Shown: positions 27,801 through 36,800 of the stretch, in pieces | How positions within the stretch are numbered: position 1 is the stretch's first letter | Layout of the letters: every line of letters begins with the position of its first letter | Origin: Ignavibacteria bacterium | Lineage (GTDB): Bacteria > Bacteroidota > Ignavibacteria > Tepidaquicellales > Tepidaquicellaceae | Reading direction: 5' to 3' | NCBI GenBank assembly: GCA_019694675.1 | Contig: JAIBBK010000017.1 | Location: 1 to 64,000, forward strand | DNA: 64,000 bases | Notes under the pieces: model-generated | The model's database searches: none | What the model was told of the DNA's origin: nothing | Seen by the model: the letters and a program-made list of their open reading frames with translations, nothing else | Position numbers and translations under genes: made by a program

Positions 27801-30563
27801 CGGAGAGGATGAGTTGTTCGCTTCCGAATACTTCCAGCCGGCAGTAGAGCTTGTGTTGTCATTCAGTTCATTCGGATCCGATTTCTTCTTATAATAAACT
27901 CTTGGTGCTGTGCCGGGAGAAACGTTCACTCCGTTTGAATCCGTTATGGTAACGCCGCCGAATGCAACATTTGAATTGTTGGCTGCAGGAGGTATTGCGG
28001 TGTAGGAAATTGACATTGCGGATGTGTCAGACTGGGCAAAGTTTCCCGCATCCGCTCCCATATCATCAGGAGAGAATGAGGTTCTCATTTGTCCGTCAAA
28101 ATCTTCCGTCACTGATCCGATTGATGTGCCGTTGCTTTCAACGGGTGTCGGAAGAGCTTTGCTGATGTGCAGGTCAACAGTTGAAGAGTTTCCGGCCGGA
28201 TTAATGTAGTTGGGGTTAGCGCTCTTGCTGTTTGCATCCTGTCCCGTTGCTGTTCTCCAGTTCTGAATTGTTGATCTCTGGGCATTATAATAACCGGTAA
28301 TTCCCCCGCTTCCGTTTGCATAAAGAACATTGTAGTTGGACGTGAATCCGGTGAGATTGTTTATGCGGATGGCGGCATGAATGCCGGCAGATCCGTTATT
28401 CGACCTCGCATTGAAAAATATGTTGCTGATGTAATTCCTAACATTCGCTGCAGTTGAGTACAATCCATAGGTCGAAGCGTTGTTTCCGGACACAGGATTG
28501 CCTCCAATGTAAATGCTGTTGAAGTACAGATCATTGTTTCCTCCGACATCATAAATACCATAGTGATAACATGGGTTATTCACTCCGTTCCCGGCGGCAT
28601 CCGTACCTATCCGGATCATATTGTTGCGAAGTTCAGAACTTCCGGAGTTCAATTGTATCCCGGAGATAATGCCTATGTTGGAGTTGATCTTCAGCGAATG
28701 TATGAGGTTCTTCTTCACAGTGTTACCGGCTGAATTGCTGATGAAGATGCCCTGGAGATTTGATGCGCCGCCGTTACTGACGACATCGGGATTTGAATTA
28801 GTGAGTGTATGGATAATGTTGTTTGAGATCGTCTGGCTTCCTGATGCCGTGGATGATATACCGGTGAAAGGATTTGGGGAAGATCCGTAGATTGTTCCGC
28901 CGGAAGTGCTGATGTTGCGTATCAGATTGTAAGAGATCTCCGCCTCGCCGCCGGAGCTGTAAACTCCGGAAGTTACAGTGTTCACATTTGTACTGTTGTT
29001 GCTTATGGAGTTTGGAAGTCCGCTTCCGATGATGTTGTTCAGGCATGTCCATGAACCTCCCAGAGAGGATGAAATACAGACGAAGGTAATGGGTGCCGCA
29101 TTGGTTCTGTTATAGCTTATGCCGTAGATAGAATTGCCGCTTGCCGTACAACTGCCAGAGCCTGAAAGGCTGATAATGTATGCGGATGATACATTCCCCG
29201 ACCAGCCACTGAGATTTATGCTCGATGTCAGTGCCGAATCTCCGATCTCGTTTCCTGTTACATTCACATTTCCGTTCGTAACCCTGACAGCAGTGAACAA
29301 TGATGTGTTCGACAGATTTGTTCCCGTAACAATGAATGACCTTATCAGATTGTCTGATACCTCTGAGACTGTCGCCGTGCCTGCCGAAACATCTATCGGA
29401 ACAACTGCAGATCCTCCTGTGACTGCAACTTCATAATTTCCTGTACCTGCAGAGTCAGAAAATCCCACAGTGTTGCCTGAAACAAGAAATCCGCTTCCGG
29501 ATGTGTTTGCAATGTCCACAGCTTTGTTCACTGCTGATCCGGTGACTGCTGTCCTTGCTGATGTCTGATAAAACTTATTGTTCTTTATAATGAAGTTCGT
29601 TGATCCCTGTGAAACAGATATTCCTGCGCTGTTTCTCTCTGCATTGAAAAAGTCATAAATGTTGCAGTCGCGCAAAGTGTCTCCGCTGTTGAACATTGAC
29701 TCGTCTGATGCTGACCCCAAAGACCTGACCGCATAAGTGGGAAGATTCCCTCCGGCAGACGAAATGTTGCAGTGAGAAATAACATTGTTGTCATTTCCGG
29801 TTACTGAGCCCTGTCCCATATACACAACCGATGGTTCGTAGAACAGGCCTGCCAGTCCGGATCCGAGAAGCGTGCATCTTGTTATTGTGTTGTTTGATGC
29901 ATCATTTATAAGGCAAAGTGTCATTCCCTGATAGAAGATCACTGCACTGTTATTTGAAAATGTCAGTGAATTGCCGCCTGAATTCAATCCGTCAATGAGC
30001 ACATTGTCTGCTCCGTTAATATGTATCAGCGGTGTGTTGTAAGATGTGGATCCGCTGACAGTTCTTGCTCCCGATGGGACAACCGTAAGCGAGTTCCACG
30101 AGTTGGCATTCAGTGTTGCTCCTGCCGGTGGCTCGCTTGTATTACCCTCAATTGTAACAGTGATATTTGCACCGCTCTGGGAATTGCTGTTGATCGCGGA
30201 GAATGCATCTGCAAGAGTTTCATATTCTCCGTTCAACGCAACGGCTCCGGCCACAACCACGCTTCCCGAGTCCGTCAAGCCCTGATTCACATTTACTTTG
30301 TATGTGTCACCGTCCGCAAGAATACCCGTGAATCCGTCGCTGTCATTGAACCCGGCTGTTGCAGTACTTCTTCCAATGCCTATCAGCAAAATCGTCAGCG
30401 CCGGGAGTATGCAGTTGAATGCGCCGTATGAAGCCAAACTCTTCTTCAGTGCCGATTTCCGGGATTTCGAAACCGTTCCGGAAGACTTTCCTGAGCGTGA
30501 AGTTACAGTCCGGGCTGAAACCGCACTCTTAAATTGCTGTGCAATGGTGATTGAGTTCTTCAT
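24840..30563 (-). CDS. Giant duplicated right-handed beta-helix protein with X-dockerin cassette
   Basis: Secreted protein of about 1907 residues. I choose 30563 because AGGA lies 6 bases upstream; 30578 would add five residues. The N-terminus has an unusually long basic, serine-rich stretch (about 45 residues) before a hydrophobic segment (ILPALTILLIGIG). Two parallel beta-helix units follow, from about 105 and about 995, with matching landmarks: 'NSLTVVPSG' versus 'STLSIVPSG', 'NVLIDGLNSGGNSLTF' versus 'RVKIDGLNTGGNSLTL', 'NTITRCTLL' versus 'NVVTNCTIL'. An Ig-like region separates them. The tail is the shared X module (VRHRNTIETWSS) plus dockerin (last 61 residues), whose first loop reads DANQDKTVDATD, with K for the usual G. 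A promoter lies at 30604-30633. It is divergent to a helical-family gene. Confidence 0.88.
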   Translation of the reverse strand: MKNSITIAQQFKSAVSARTVTSRSGKSSGTVSKSRKSALKKSLASYGAFNCILPALTILLIGIGRSTATAGFNDSDGFTGILADGDTYKVNVNQGLTDSGSVVVAGAVALNGEYETLADAFSAINSNSQSGANITVTIEGNTSEPPAGATLNANSWNSLTVVPSGARTVSGSTSYNTPLIHINGADNVLIDGLNSGGNSLTFSNNSAVIFYQGMTLCLINDASNNTITRCTLLGSGLAGLFYEPSVVYMGQGSVTGNDNNVISHCNISSAGGNLPTYAVRSLGSASDESMFNSGDTLRDCNIYDFFNAERNSAGISVSQGSTNFIIKNNKFYQTSARTAVTGSAVNKAVDIANTSGSGFLVSGNTVGFSDSAGTGNYEVAVTGGSAVVPIDVSAGTATVSEVSDNLIRSFIVTGTNLSNTSLFTAVRVTNGNVNVTGNEIGDSALTSSINLSGWSGNVSSAYIISLSGSGSCTASGNSIYGISYNRTNAAPITFVCISSSLGGSWTCLNNIIGSGLPNSISNNSTNVNTVTSGVYSSGGEAEISYNLIRNISTSGGTIYGSSPNPFTGISSTASGSQTISNNIIHTLTNSNPDVVSNGGASNLQGIFISNSAGNTVKKNLIHSLKINSNIGIISGIQLNSGSSELRNNMIRIGTDAAGNGVNNPCYHYGIYDVGGNNDLYFNSIYIGGNPVSGNNASTYGLYSTAANVRNYISNIFFNARSNNGSAGIHAAIRINNLTGFTSNYNVLYANGSGGITGYYNAQRSTIQNWRTATGQDANSKSANPNYINPAGNSSTVDLHISKALPTPVESNGTSIGSVTEDFDGQMRTSFSPDDMGADAGNFAQSDTSAMSISYTAIPPAANNSNVAFGGVTITDSNGVNVSPGTAPRVYYKKKSDPNELNDNTSSTAGWKYSEANNSSSPFNFTLLFSRLDSPVTQSDTILYFVVAQDLASFAHVGVSNAVFSEYPFSAALTSAAFPVSGSMNSFTFQNLNVSVSGAVAGNGMYANLYSAFAEMNSAAQTGSNILIQINGNTTEPSSGITLNENDWSTLSIVPSGGSAITVSGAITAGLPLIDLNGADRVKIDGLNTGGNSLTLINTTFSFTSGTSTINFRSDASDNVVTNCTILSSAAVHQSFDGGAVNFGTGTATGNNNNLISYCNISKHSAGPLTKAVAFLGSTLTSAYNKGDTIRNCNIYDYGYGPVQSGVAVLSGNTDIVIKDNRFYQTSTVSLNPDAQHSAVRIVSSLGTGFTISGNVIGYSSQSGTGKYTITGSNTARFNPVFLQAGSTAYSNIQGNIIAGITMSGAFNGVASNASFIAILLSSGAANVSGNTIGSQSSLQNISVTSSSASNTEVVGIHCGTGTTTNVSENNAGGLYGVSSSSGGVNLFGIKNTSTNDWICRNNTFGGSIANSMQTTSTSTSTIVIGIQNTGRSSLITGNTVRNFTAGGGTPGTYISSTMGILLNTSSATHTVANNLIHNLSNTNTTQPNNLTGIAVNAATVGILIENNFIHSISSSSLNATITGMLVNTGTATYRNNMISLGTGMNTGCIVAGIQETGGVNNYYFNSVYIAGNPGSGSLNTFALRSYVISNPRNFIGNILFNSRSNSGATAKHYSVSLAGTAPLPAGCYSNNNLLFSNGTGGVLGLYNGTDRTSLATWLSATGLDSNSVTGDPKFISAGNLHIDTSQASPASDAGRYIAGAITDFDGDTRNVSAPDIGADEFNSPDLSISLTLSVFFEGFYNSVADEQIADTVRVHVRSSSFPYAVIDSAISISDSAGIAEFQFDNVSTGNYFITVRHRNTIETWSSSAIALTAGSPASFSFSTAASQAYGSNLVQIDNSPVRFALYSGDANQDKTVDATDLSLIDNDAASYNSGYLQTDINGDGFADGTDFAMADNNASNFISAIEP

Positions 30564-30603
30564 CTTTCTTCCTTTCATTGGATGAGTGTAATTTGATTGA
30601 ATG

Positions 30604-30633
30604 CAAATTAGGGCAGGCGGAGTGTTTTGACAA
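30604..30633 (-). promoter_or_regulatory. Candidate promoter TTG-N20-TAATTTG for the beta-helix gene
   Basis: On the minus strand TTG (30633-30631) and TAATTTG (30610-30604) are separated by 20 bases, giving 23 between TTG and TTTG. It lies 26-41 bases before the two possible start codons. The spacing agrees with the other promoters in this window. Confidence 0.5.
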
Positions 30634-30774
30634 AGAAATATTTTGCCTGAAATGACGGATTTAGAATTCGCTTCAGCATAAATGCTTTGAAAACTGCAAA
30701 GAAACTCAATTTTACATATCTTGCCGGTAACAATATTCGCATTCTATAAACGGTATTAAAGCAGTGGAAAGCAG

Positions 30775-32235
30775 ATGAGAGATTCAAAACTGATTGCGCT
30801 TTTGAAGAGCTTCAGCCCCGCAGAGTTCAGGGACTTTGAGAAGTTTGTCTCTTCTCCTTACTTCAGCAAGGGCCGGGACCTTGTTCCTTTCTTCAAGGCC
30901 CTGAAGCCCTTTTATCCGGATTTTGAAAATGAGATTCTGAACGCCGAAAATGTTTTCAGGAAGCTGTTTCCGGGAAGGGAATATGACAAGGTGAAGTCGG
31001 CAAACATCATCAAGACACTGTCTTCGCAGATGTTTATGGCATGCAAGAACTTTCTGACACAGCTCGGACTTCAGGAAGACGAATTCCGAAAACAGTTCTA
31101 TCTGATCAATGAACTGAGAAAGAGGAAACTTTACACAGAGTTTGAAAAGGATCACAAGAGCATAGGCAGAACTGCTGACGATCCTTTTAAGGGTACCGTC
31201 CGGGATTTCGTTGACAGATACTTCACCGAACTTCTGGCCAGAGACTATTCCCTCGACAAAGATGATTTCAGAAATTCATACGAGGCAAATCTGAAATCAG
31301 CCGAGTACTCGCTTCTTGCAGGACTCATAAATACATTCAAACATCAGGACGAGAAGAACATAGCAAGAGCATATAATCTTCAGGTAAGGGACAACCTCCT
31401 TGACGCAATGCTTGACAATCTTGATGCAGACGGTCTGATTGCGCGGTTGAGGGAAACTTCGCACCCTATGAACGATTACCTTGAGATATACTTCCTCATA
31501 TACAGAATGAACAAGGCACCTTACGACACATCCCTCTTCTACAAAGCTAGAAACCTCCTGCAGGAAAGGCGGGAGCTTTTCGGACAAACGGAGAACTACA
31601 CCCTGTGGAACACATTGCTCTCTTTCTGCAATATTGCAAATCTGCCAAGCGATGAACACTTCTACATATTCAACCATATACTTGATAACGGCATTTACAG
31701 GAAATCAGACTCGGAAGATTTTCACATAGTCCTGTTCAGAAACATCGTGCTTGTTGCATCTGCAATGAAAAAGACGGAATGGCTTGAAAATTTTCTGGGA
31801 AAGTACTCGGATGAGATACATGCTGATCACAGGACCGATATGAGACTGTATTCTTATGCGGCGCTGAATTTCTTAAAGGGAGAATATTCAGCCGCACTCG
31901 GGCTGATACAAAAGATCCGTTTTGAGCTTTTCCTTTACAAGCCCGACATGCGCGTTCTTCAGCTTAAGATATTCTACAAGCTGGGATATACCGACCAGTT
32001 ATTTTCAATGATAGACAGCACGATTCACTACCTGCGAAATACAAAAGAGATCCGGGATGATTTTAAGGAAAGTGTGAAAAACCTCACGAAGTATTTGAAG
32101 GAGTTCATAAAGATGAATGAAGGCAGGACAAGCCGGAAGGATATCGACTTGCTGAAGAAGAGAGTAAAGGAGGAACCCTATCTCGGACAAAGGAACTGGC
32201 TTCTTGAAGAGGCGGACCTGCTGGAAGGCAAATGA
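30775..32235 (+). CDS. Helical ~490-aa protein of unknown function, paralogue 3 of 6
   Basis: A 486-residue protein that shows the family consensus best. N-terminal: SKLIALLKSFSPAEFRDFEKF, SSPYFSKGRDLVPFFKAL, YPDF (47-50) and FRKLFPGREYDK. Central helical region without recognised motif. C-terminal: EWLENFLGKYSDEIHADHRTD, TPR-like LKGEYSAALGLIQKIRFE, LQLKIFYKLGYTDQLF and the end RNWLLEEADLLEGK. No signal peptide or membrane helix. It is divergent to the beta-helix-dockerin gene (about 200 bases between starts) and is followed by the 183-bp repeat array and another dockerin gene. Function unknown; linkage suggests a role tied to the neighbouring surface proteins. Confidence 0.88.
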   Translation: MRDSKLIALLKSFSPAEFRDFEKFVSSPYFSKGRDLVPFFKALKPFYPDFENEILNAENVFRKLFPGREYDKVKSANIIKTLSSQMFMACKNFLTQLGLQEDEFRKQFYLINELRKRKLYTEFEKDHKSIGRTADDPFKGTVRDFVDRYFTELLARDYSLDKDDFRNSYEANLKSAEYSLLAGLINTFKHQDEKNIARAYNLQVRDNLLDAMLDNLDADGLIARLRETSHPMNDYLEIYFLIYRMNKAPYDTSLFYKARNLLQERRELFGQTENYTLWNTLLSFCNIANLPSDEHFYIFNHILDNGIYRKSDSEDFHIVLFRNIVLVASAMKKTEWLENFLGKYSDEIHADHRTDMRLYSYAALNFLKGEYSAALGLIQKIRFELFLYKPDMRVLQLKIFYKLGYTDQLFSMIDSTIHYLRNTKEIRDDFKESVKNLTKYLKEFIKMNEGRTSRKDIDLLKKRVKEEPYLGQRNWLLEEADLLEGK

Positions 32236-32276
32236 ACCGAAACGGTATTGAAAATTATTGCTTCTTCTGCAGGTTT

Positions 32277-33216
32277 GATTCAAACAAGCGGCATCTGCAT
32301 TAGCAGTCCCGAAAACGATTTGTGTTTTCGGGACGTGACGAAGACGGGGACGCGAAGGCTCTATAAAAATTCACACTTCATTAATGCCTCATCACGCAAC
32401 GTCCCACTTAGACGCGTCCCAATAACGCCTTGCGTTATCGGGACTGCTCAGTGTGCGTTGATTCAAACAAGCGGCGTCTGTCTGAGCAGTCCCGAAAGCA
32501 TTTTGTGTTTTCGGGACGTGACGAAGACGGCGCCGCGAAGGCTCTATAAAAATTCACACTTCATTAATGCCTCATCACGCAACGTCCCACTTAGACGCGT
32601 CCCAATAACGCCTAGCGTTATCGGGACTGCTTAGTGTGCGTTGATTCAAACAAGCGGCGTCTGTCTGAGCAGTCCCGAAAACGATTTGAGTTTTCGGGAC
32701 GTGACGAAGACGGCGCCGCGAAGGCTCTATAAAAATTCACACTTCATTAATGCCTCATCACGCAACTTCGCACTTCGACGCGTCCCAATAACGCCTTGCG
32801 TTATCGGTACTGCTCAGTGTGCGTTGATTAAACCAAGCGGCGTCTGTCTGAGCAGTCCCGAAAACATTTTGTGTTTTCGGGACGTGACGAAGACGGCGCC
32901 GCGTAGGCTCCATAAAAATTCACATTTCATTAATGCCTCATCACGCAACGTCCCACTTAGACGCGTCCCAATAACGCCTTGCGTTATCGGGACTGCTCAG
33001 TGTGCGTTGATTCAACCAAGCGGCGTCTGTCTGAGCAGTCCCGAAAACAATTTTTTGTTTTCGGGACGTGACGAAGACGGCGCCGCGTGGGCTCTATAAA
33101 AATTCACACTTCATTAATGCCTCATCACGCAACGTCCCACTTCGGCGCGTCCCAGTAACGCCTTGCTTTGTCGTGACTGCTCAGTGTGCGTTGATTCAAA
33201 CAAGCGGCGTCTGTCT
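32277..33216. repeat. 183-bp tandem repeat array, five units plus a partial
   Basis: Units start at 32277, 32460, 32643, 32826 and 33009 (period 183; the last is 184), then a 24-base partial from 33193. Each unit contains two hairpins: GTCCCGAAAAC/GTTTTCGGGAC, and CCCAATAACGC/GCGTTATCGGG with one mismatch, joined by a conserved AT-rich stretch (CTATAAAAATTCACACTTCATTAATGCC is interrupted here only by single changes). Edge copies are the most diverged. Because 183 is a multiple of 3, one frame stays open over several units, but a C-to-T change near 32632 makes a stop and the last unit shifts frame, so I do not call a gene. Confidence 0.95.
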
Positions 33217-33592
33217 CCTTTACATTCCTTTATGTTGAGCGAGCAGGACAAATAATCTCGAGTACGGAGCAGTTATTCTTGTGAATCAATCGGGCATAGA
33301 TGCTAAAATGCACTGAAGCCATCCGCCCACGGATGAATCCGTGGGCTGAGTGCGAGCGCTGTTACTTCAGAACTGCAGACTTCCTCACCGCAACAATCTC
33401 TCCCGCCTCACTGCTTACCGAAAGCCGGCGACGGATTTCTTTTCTGATCCCTGCATCAAATCCACATAACAGCAAAAAACTCCCGGCCAAATCGTAAATA
33501 TTTCCATTCAAACAACCTCAAAAAACGTACGGAATCGTAACATTTCAATCTCATTTACCTTTCCTGCGAATAATAAACAAAGAAAAATTTCT
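33217..33592. other. Intergenic region with one perfect REP-like palindrome
   Basis: After the tandem array, GCCCACGGAT-GA-ATCCGTGGGC (33325-33346) forms a 10-bp perfect stem, typical of dispersed REP-like elements. A short open frame at 33300-33497 spans it and is not believed to be a gene. Confidence 0.6.
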
Positions 33593-33622
33593 TTGGAGAA
33601 TCTTCTTCTTAGTGATAGTTTG
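33593..33622 (+). promoter_or_regulatory. Candidate promoter TTG-N20-TAGTTTG
   Basis: TTG at 33593-33595 and TAGTTTG at 33616-33622, 23 bases between TTG and TTTG, 23 bases before the start of the small gene at 33646 that precedes an FG-GAP giant. Confidence 0.45.
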
Positions 33623-33645
33623 CGCATACTATTTTCATAAAACGA

Positions 33646-33858
33646 ATGAACATCTCCGAAAAGACAGCTTTGCTGAAGAAACTGATACGGGACATGAAAG
33701 GCGCAGGGCATGACGCACTGCTTAACGATCTGATACTGCTTTCGGCCATCGCCGAAATGAAAATGAGCGGGAAACATACGAACGGGCTTGATGAACTTGA
33801 AACAAAAATTGACGATGCAATCAAAATCCTGAATTCCATTAATCAACTTAAATCATAA
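33646..33858 (+). CDS. Small helical protein upstream of an FG-GAP giant
   Basis: A 70-residue protein (MNISEKTALLKKLIRDMKG, then LLNDLILLSAIAEMKM, GLDELETKIDDAIKILNSIN) that looks fully helical and charged, without signal peptide. I do not recognise it. Support for it being real: a promoter-like pair 23 bases upstream, ordinary codon use, and a 4-base gap to the FG-GAP-dockerin gene, suggesting an operon. No equivalent was found before the other FG-GAP genes here, so it may still be chance. Confidence 0.5.
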   Translation: MNISEKTALLKKLIRDMKGAGHDALLNDLILLSAIAEMKMSGKHTNGLDELETKIDDAIKILNSINQLKS

Positions 33859-33862
33859 AACA

Positions 33863-36800
33863 ATGAAAACAATCCTGATTCTCTTTTCCGCGTTGCTGTT
33901 CTCCGGGTTCGTAAAGTCCGGGGAGAATGCACACAAAGATACCGGCGGTACTGTAAAACTGCACTGCCCTGATCCGGTATTTGCCGGCCTTATCTCAACA
34001 GAATCCGGCCGTGTCAAGTCAAACGGTTCCGGGAAGGATATAATTGATGAAGACTGGTACGGCAAAGCCGTTCAGCAGATCGCAAGAGATGAGTACAGCA
34101 TTTCTTACAGCGATGATCTGAATGCATACCAGTCGCCCAACAGGAAGAACAACATCCGCTTCATTTATCACAGCAACGGATTCACAGCAAAGACAAGATC
34201 AAACAAGATCCCAAAGCTTGATGCGGGCGACAAGTCTCTCAGCAGGGATGAAATGAAGTATGTGACAATTGAAGAATGGGAGCTGAAGATGTCGGTTGAC
34301 AGTGAAAGGTGGGGACTTGAAGGAAAACAGGTAACAGCAAGCGGGAATACGGCAAGCGTGGAAAATGAGAAGATCCGCATTCAGTATCTGAACAACGAGG
34401 AAGGCATGCGGCAGGACTTCATCATAAAACAGAAACCCGCAGGAGAAGGAAAGCTGAAACTCGACGTGAATGTAGATACAAAACTGAAGGTGACAGTCGG
34501 CGCTGATGTGCTCATGTTCAAGAACGACAAAGGCGAAGAAAAGATGAAGTACACATCTCTGAAAGTATGGGATGCGAACGGGAAGCCGTTGAGAGCGTAC
34601 TTTGAGAAGAAAGAACTCTCAACTCTCAATTCACACTTCTCAATTCTGGTAAACGATGCTGATGCTGTCTATCCCGTTACAATTGACCCACTTTCAACAA
34701 CCGCAAGCTGGACAGCAACAGGCACGCAGGGGGATGAACATTTCGGACATACTGCTGCAACGGCAGGAGATGTGAACGGAGACGGATATTCTGACGTGGT
34801 TATAGGCGCGCCGGAATTTGACAATTCACAAAACGAAGGAGGCAGAGTCTATGTTTACTATGGATCAGCCACAGGACTCAGCTCAACAGCAAACTGGACA
34901 AAAGATGAACTGGGTATTACAGCAGGAGGAAGATTCGGTTACAGTGTTGCCACGGCAGGCGATGTAAACGGTGACGGATATTCTGACCTGATTGTCGGTG
35001 CAATGACTTTTACCAATTCACCAAGTGTGTACGGACCCGGCAAGGCATTTGTGTATCACGGTTCTCCATCAGGACTCTCAGCCGGAGCTAACTGGGGATA
35101 CGCATACACTGTTGCAAACAGCGGTTTCGGTTACTCAGTATCATCAGCCGGAGATGTAAACGGTGACGGATACTCTGATGTAATAGTGGGAGCCCCTTAT
35201 ACTGGCATAAACTCTGATCCGGGAACCGCTTTCGTTTTTCACGGCGGTGCGGGAGGACTTAACCCCAATCCAAACTGGCAATACACTAACATATTTTCTT
35301 TCACTTATCTCGGAACTTCTGTTTCCACCGCCGGCGATGTGAACGGTGACGGTTACTCGGATGTGATTGTAGGAGGGCCTCGAGAGCCAAACGGATTTAC
35401 GAACGCCGGCAAGGCAATTGTATTTCATGGTTCGGCAAGCGGGCTTCCGGCCAATCCTAACTGGACTGTGCTCGGGAGTCAGGTGGGTGCCGAACTCGGA
35501 CAAAGTGTTTCGACAGCCGGCGATGTGAACGGCGACGGATATTCTGATGTGATGGTCGGGATATGGTTGTTTACAAACGGTAACACATCTGAGGGCAGAG
35601 TGAACGTATATCACGGCTCCTCAACAGGACTGAGCGGAAGTGCAAACTGGGTTGCCGAATCAAATAGTGAAGATGGTAACTTGGGAAGGTTTGTGTCATC
35701 TGCCGGCGATATCAACGGTGATGGTTACGGAGACATAATAGCAGGAGCTCCGAATTTCTCAAACGGTCAGTCAAATGAAGGAAAAGCATTCGCCTGGTTC
35801 GGCTCTTCAACGGGACTTGGCGCAAACGGAACACCGGCAAACGCTGACTGGTCAGCCGAAAGCGATCTTGACACAAACTATTTTGGAAGTTGTGTTGCTA
35901 CAGCAGGAGATGTTAACGGTGACGGATATTCAGATGTCCTTGTGTCTTCAAACACTTACCCGTATGATGGTTACAACAAAGCAGGAAAGGTTTCATTATT
36001 CACCGGCTCACAGTCGGGACTGAGTACAACATTTGCATGGTCAAACGAAAGCAATCAGCAGGATGCACTCTACGGATACTCCGTATCAACAGCAGGCGAT
36101 GTGAACAGCGACGGGTACAGCGATGTGATAGTGGGCGCATACAGTTATGACAACGGTCAGGCAAACGAAGGACGGGTTTACATTTATCACGGTTCATCCA
36201 CGGGTTTAAGCACAACGGCAAACACTGTCAGCGAGAGTAATTCCGCCTCAGCGCTTTTCGGTTATTCTGTTTCAACAGCCGGTGATGTGAACGGTGACGG
36301 ATTTTCTGATGTGCTTGTGGGAGGACCGGGCTGGGCAGGTTCAGGAAGGGTCTATGTGTTTCACGGCTCGCTTTCAGGAATATCCACAGTCTGGAACTAT
36401 TCTCTCAATGCAGACGGCTCAGGTTATTATCTCGGCTGTTCAGTTTCCACAGCGGGCGATGTGAACGGTGACGGATATTCCGATGTGATAGTCGGCGCTG
36501 AGAATTATTCAAATGGTCAGACCGAAGAAGGAAAGGCATATATTCATTACGGAGGATCAACGGGACTGAATACTATTGCAGCCTGGAGTTCAGAAATAAA
36601 TCAGGCATTTGCAAAACTCGGACATTCTGTTTCTACTGCAGGAGATATAAACGGTGATGGTTACAGTGATGTAATTGCCGGAGCGATCGGCTATGATAAT
36701 GGTCAGACCAATGAAGGAGGAGTCTGGGTATATTATGGCTCTGTATCGGGGATCAGCGGAAGTTCATTTCTGGAAAAGAATGTTACCAGTGCTTCTTTCG

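Noticed and set aside
32248..33099. Long open frames over the 183-bp repeat array
   Set aside because: They stay open only because the period is a multiple of 3; one copy has an in-frame stop, the last copy shifts frame, and the sequence is dominated by hairpins conserved at DNA level.
32277..33216. Possible CRISPR array
   Set aside because: Repeats are 183 bp with no variable spacers and no cas genes are nearby.
33300..33497. Open frame of 65 residues
   Set aside because: It runs through the perfect palindrome at 33325-33346 and has no promoter or recognisable protein features.
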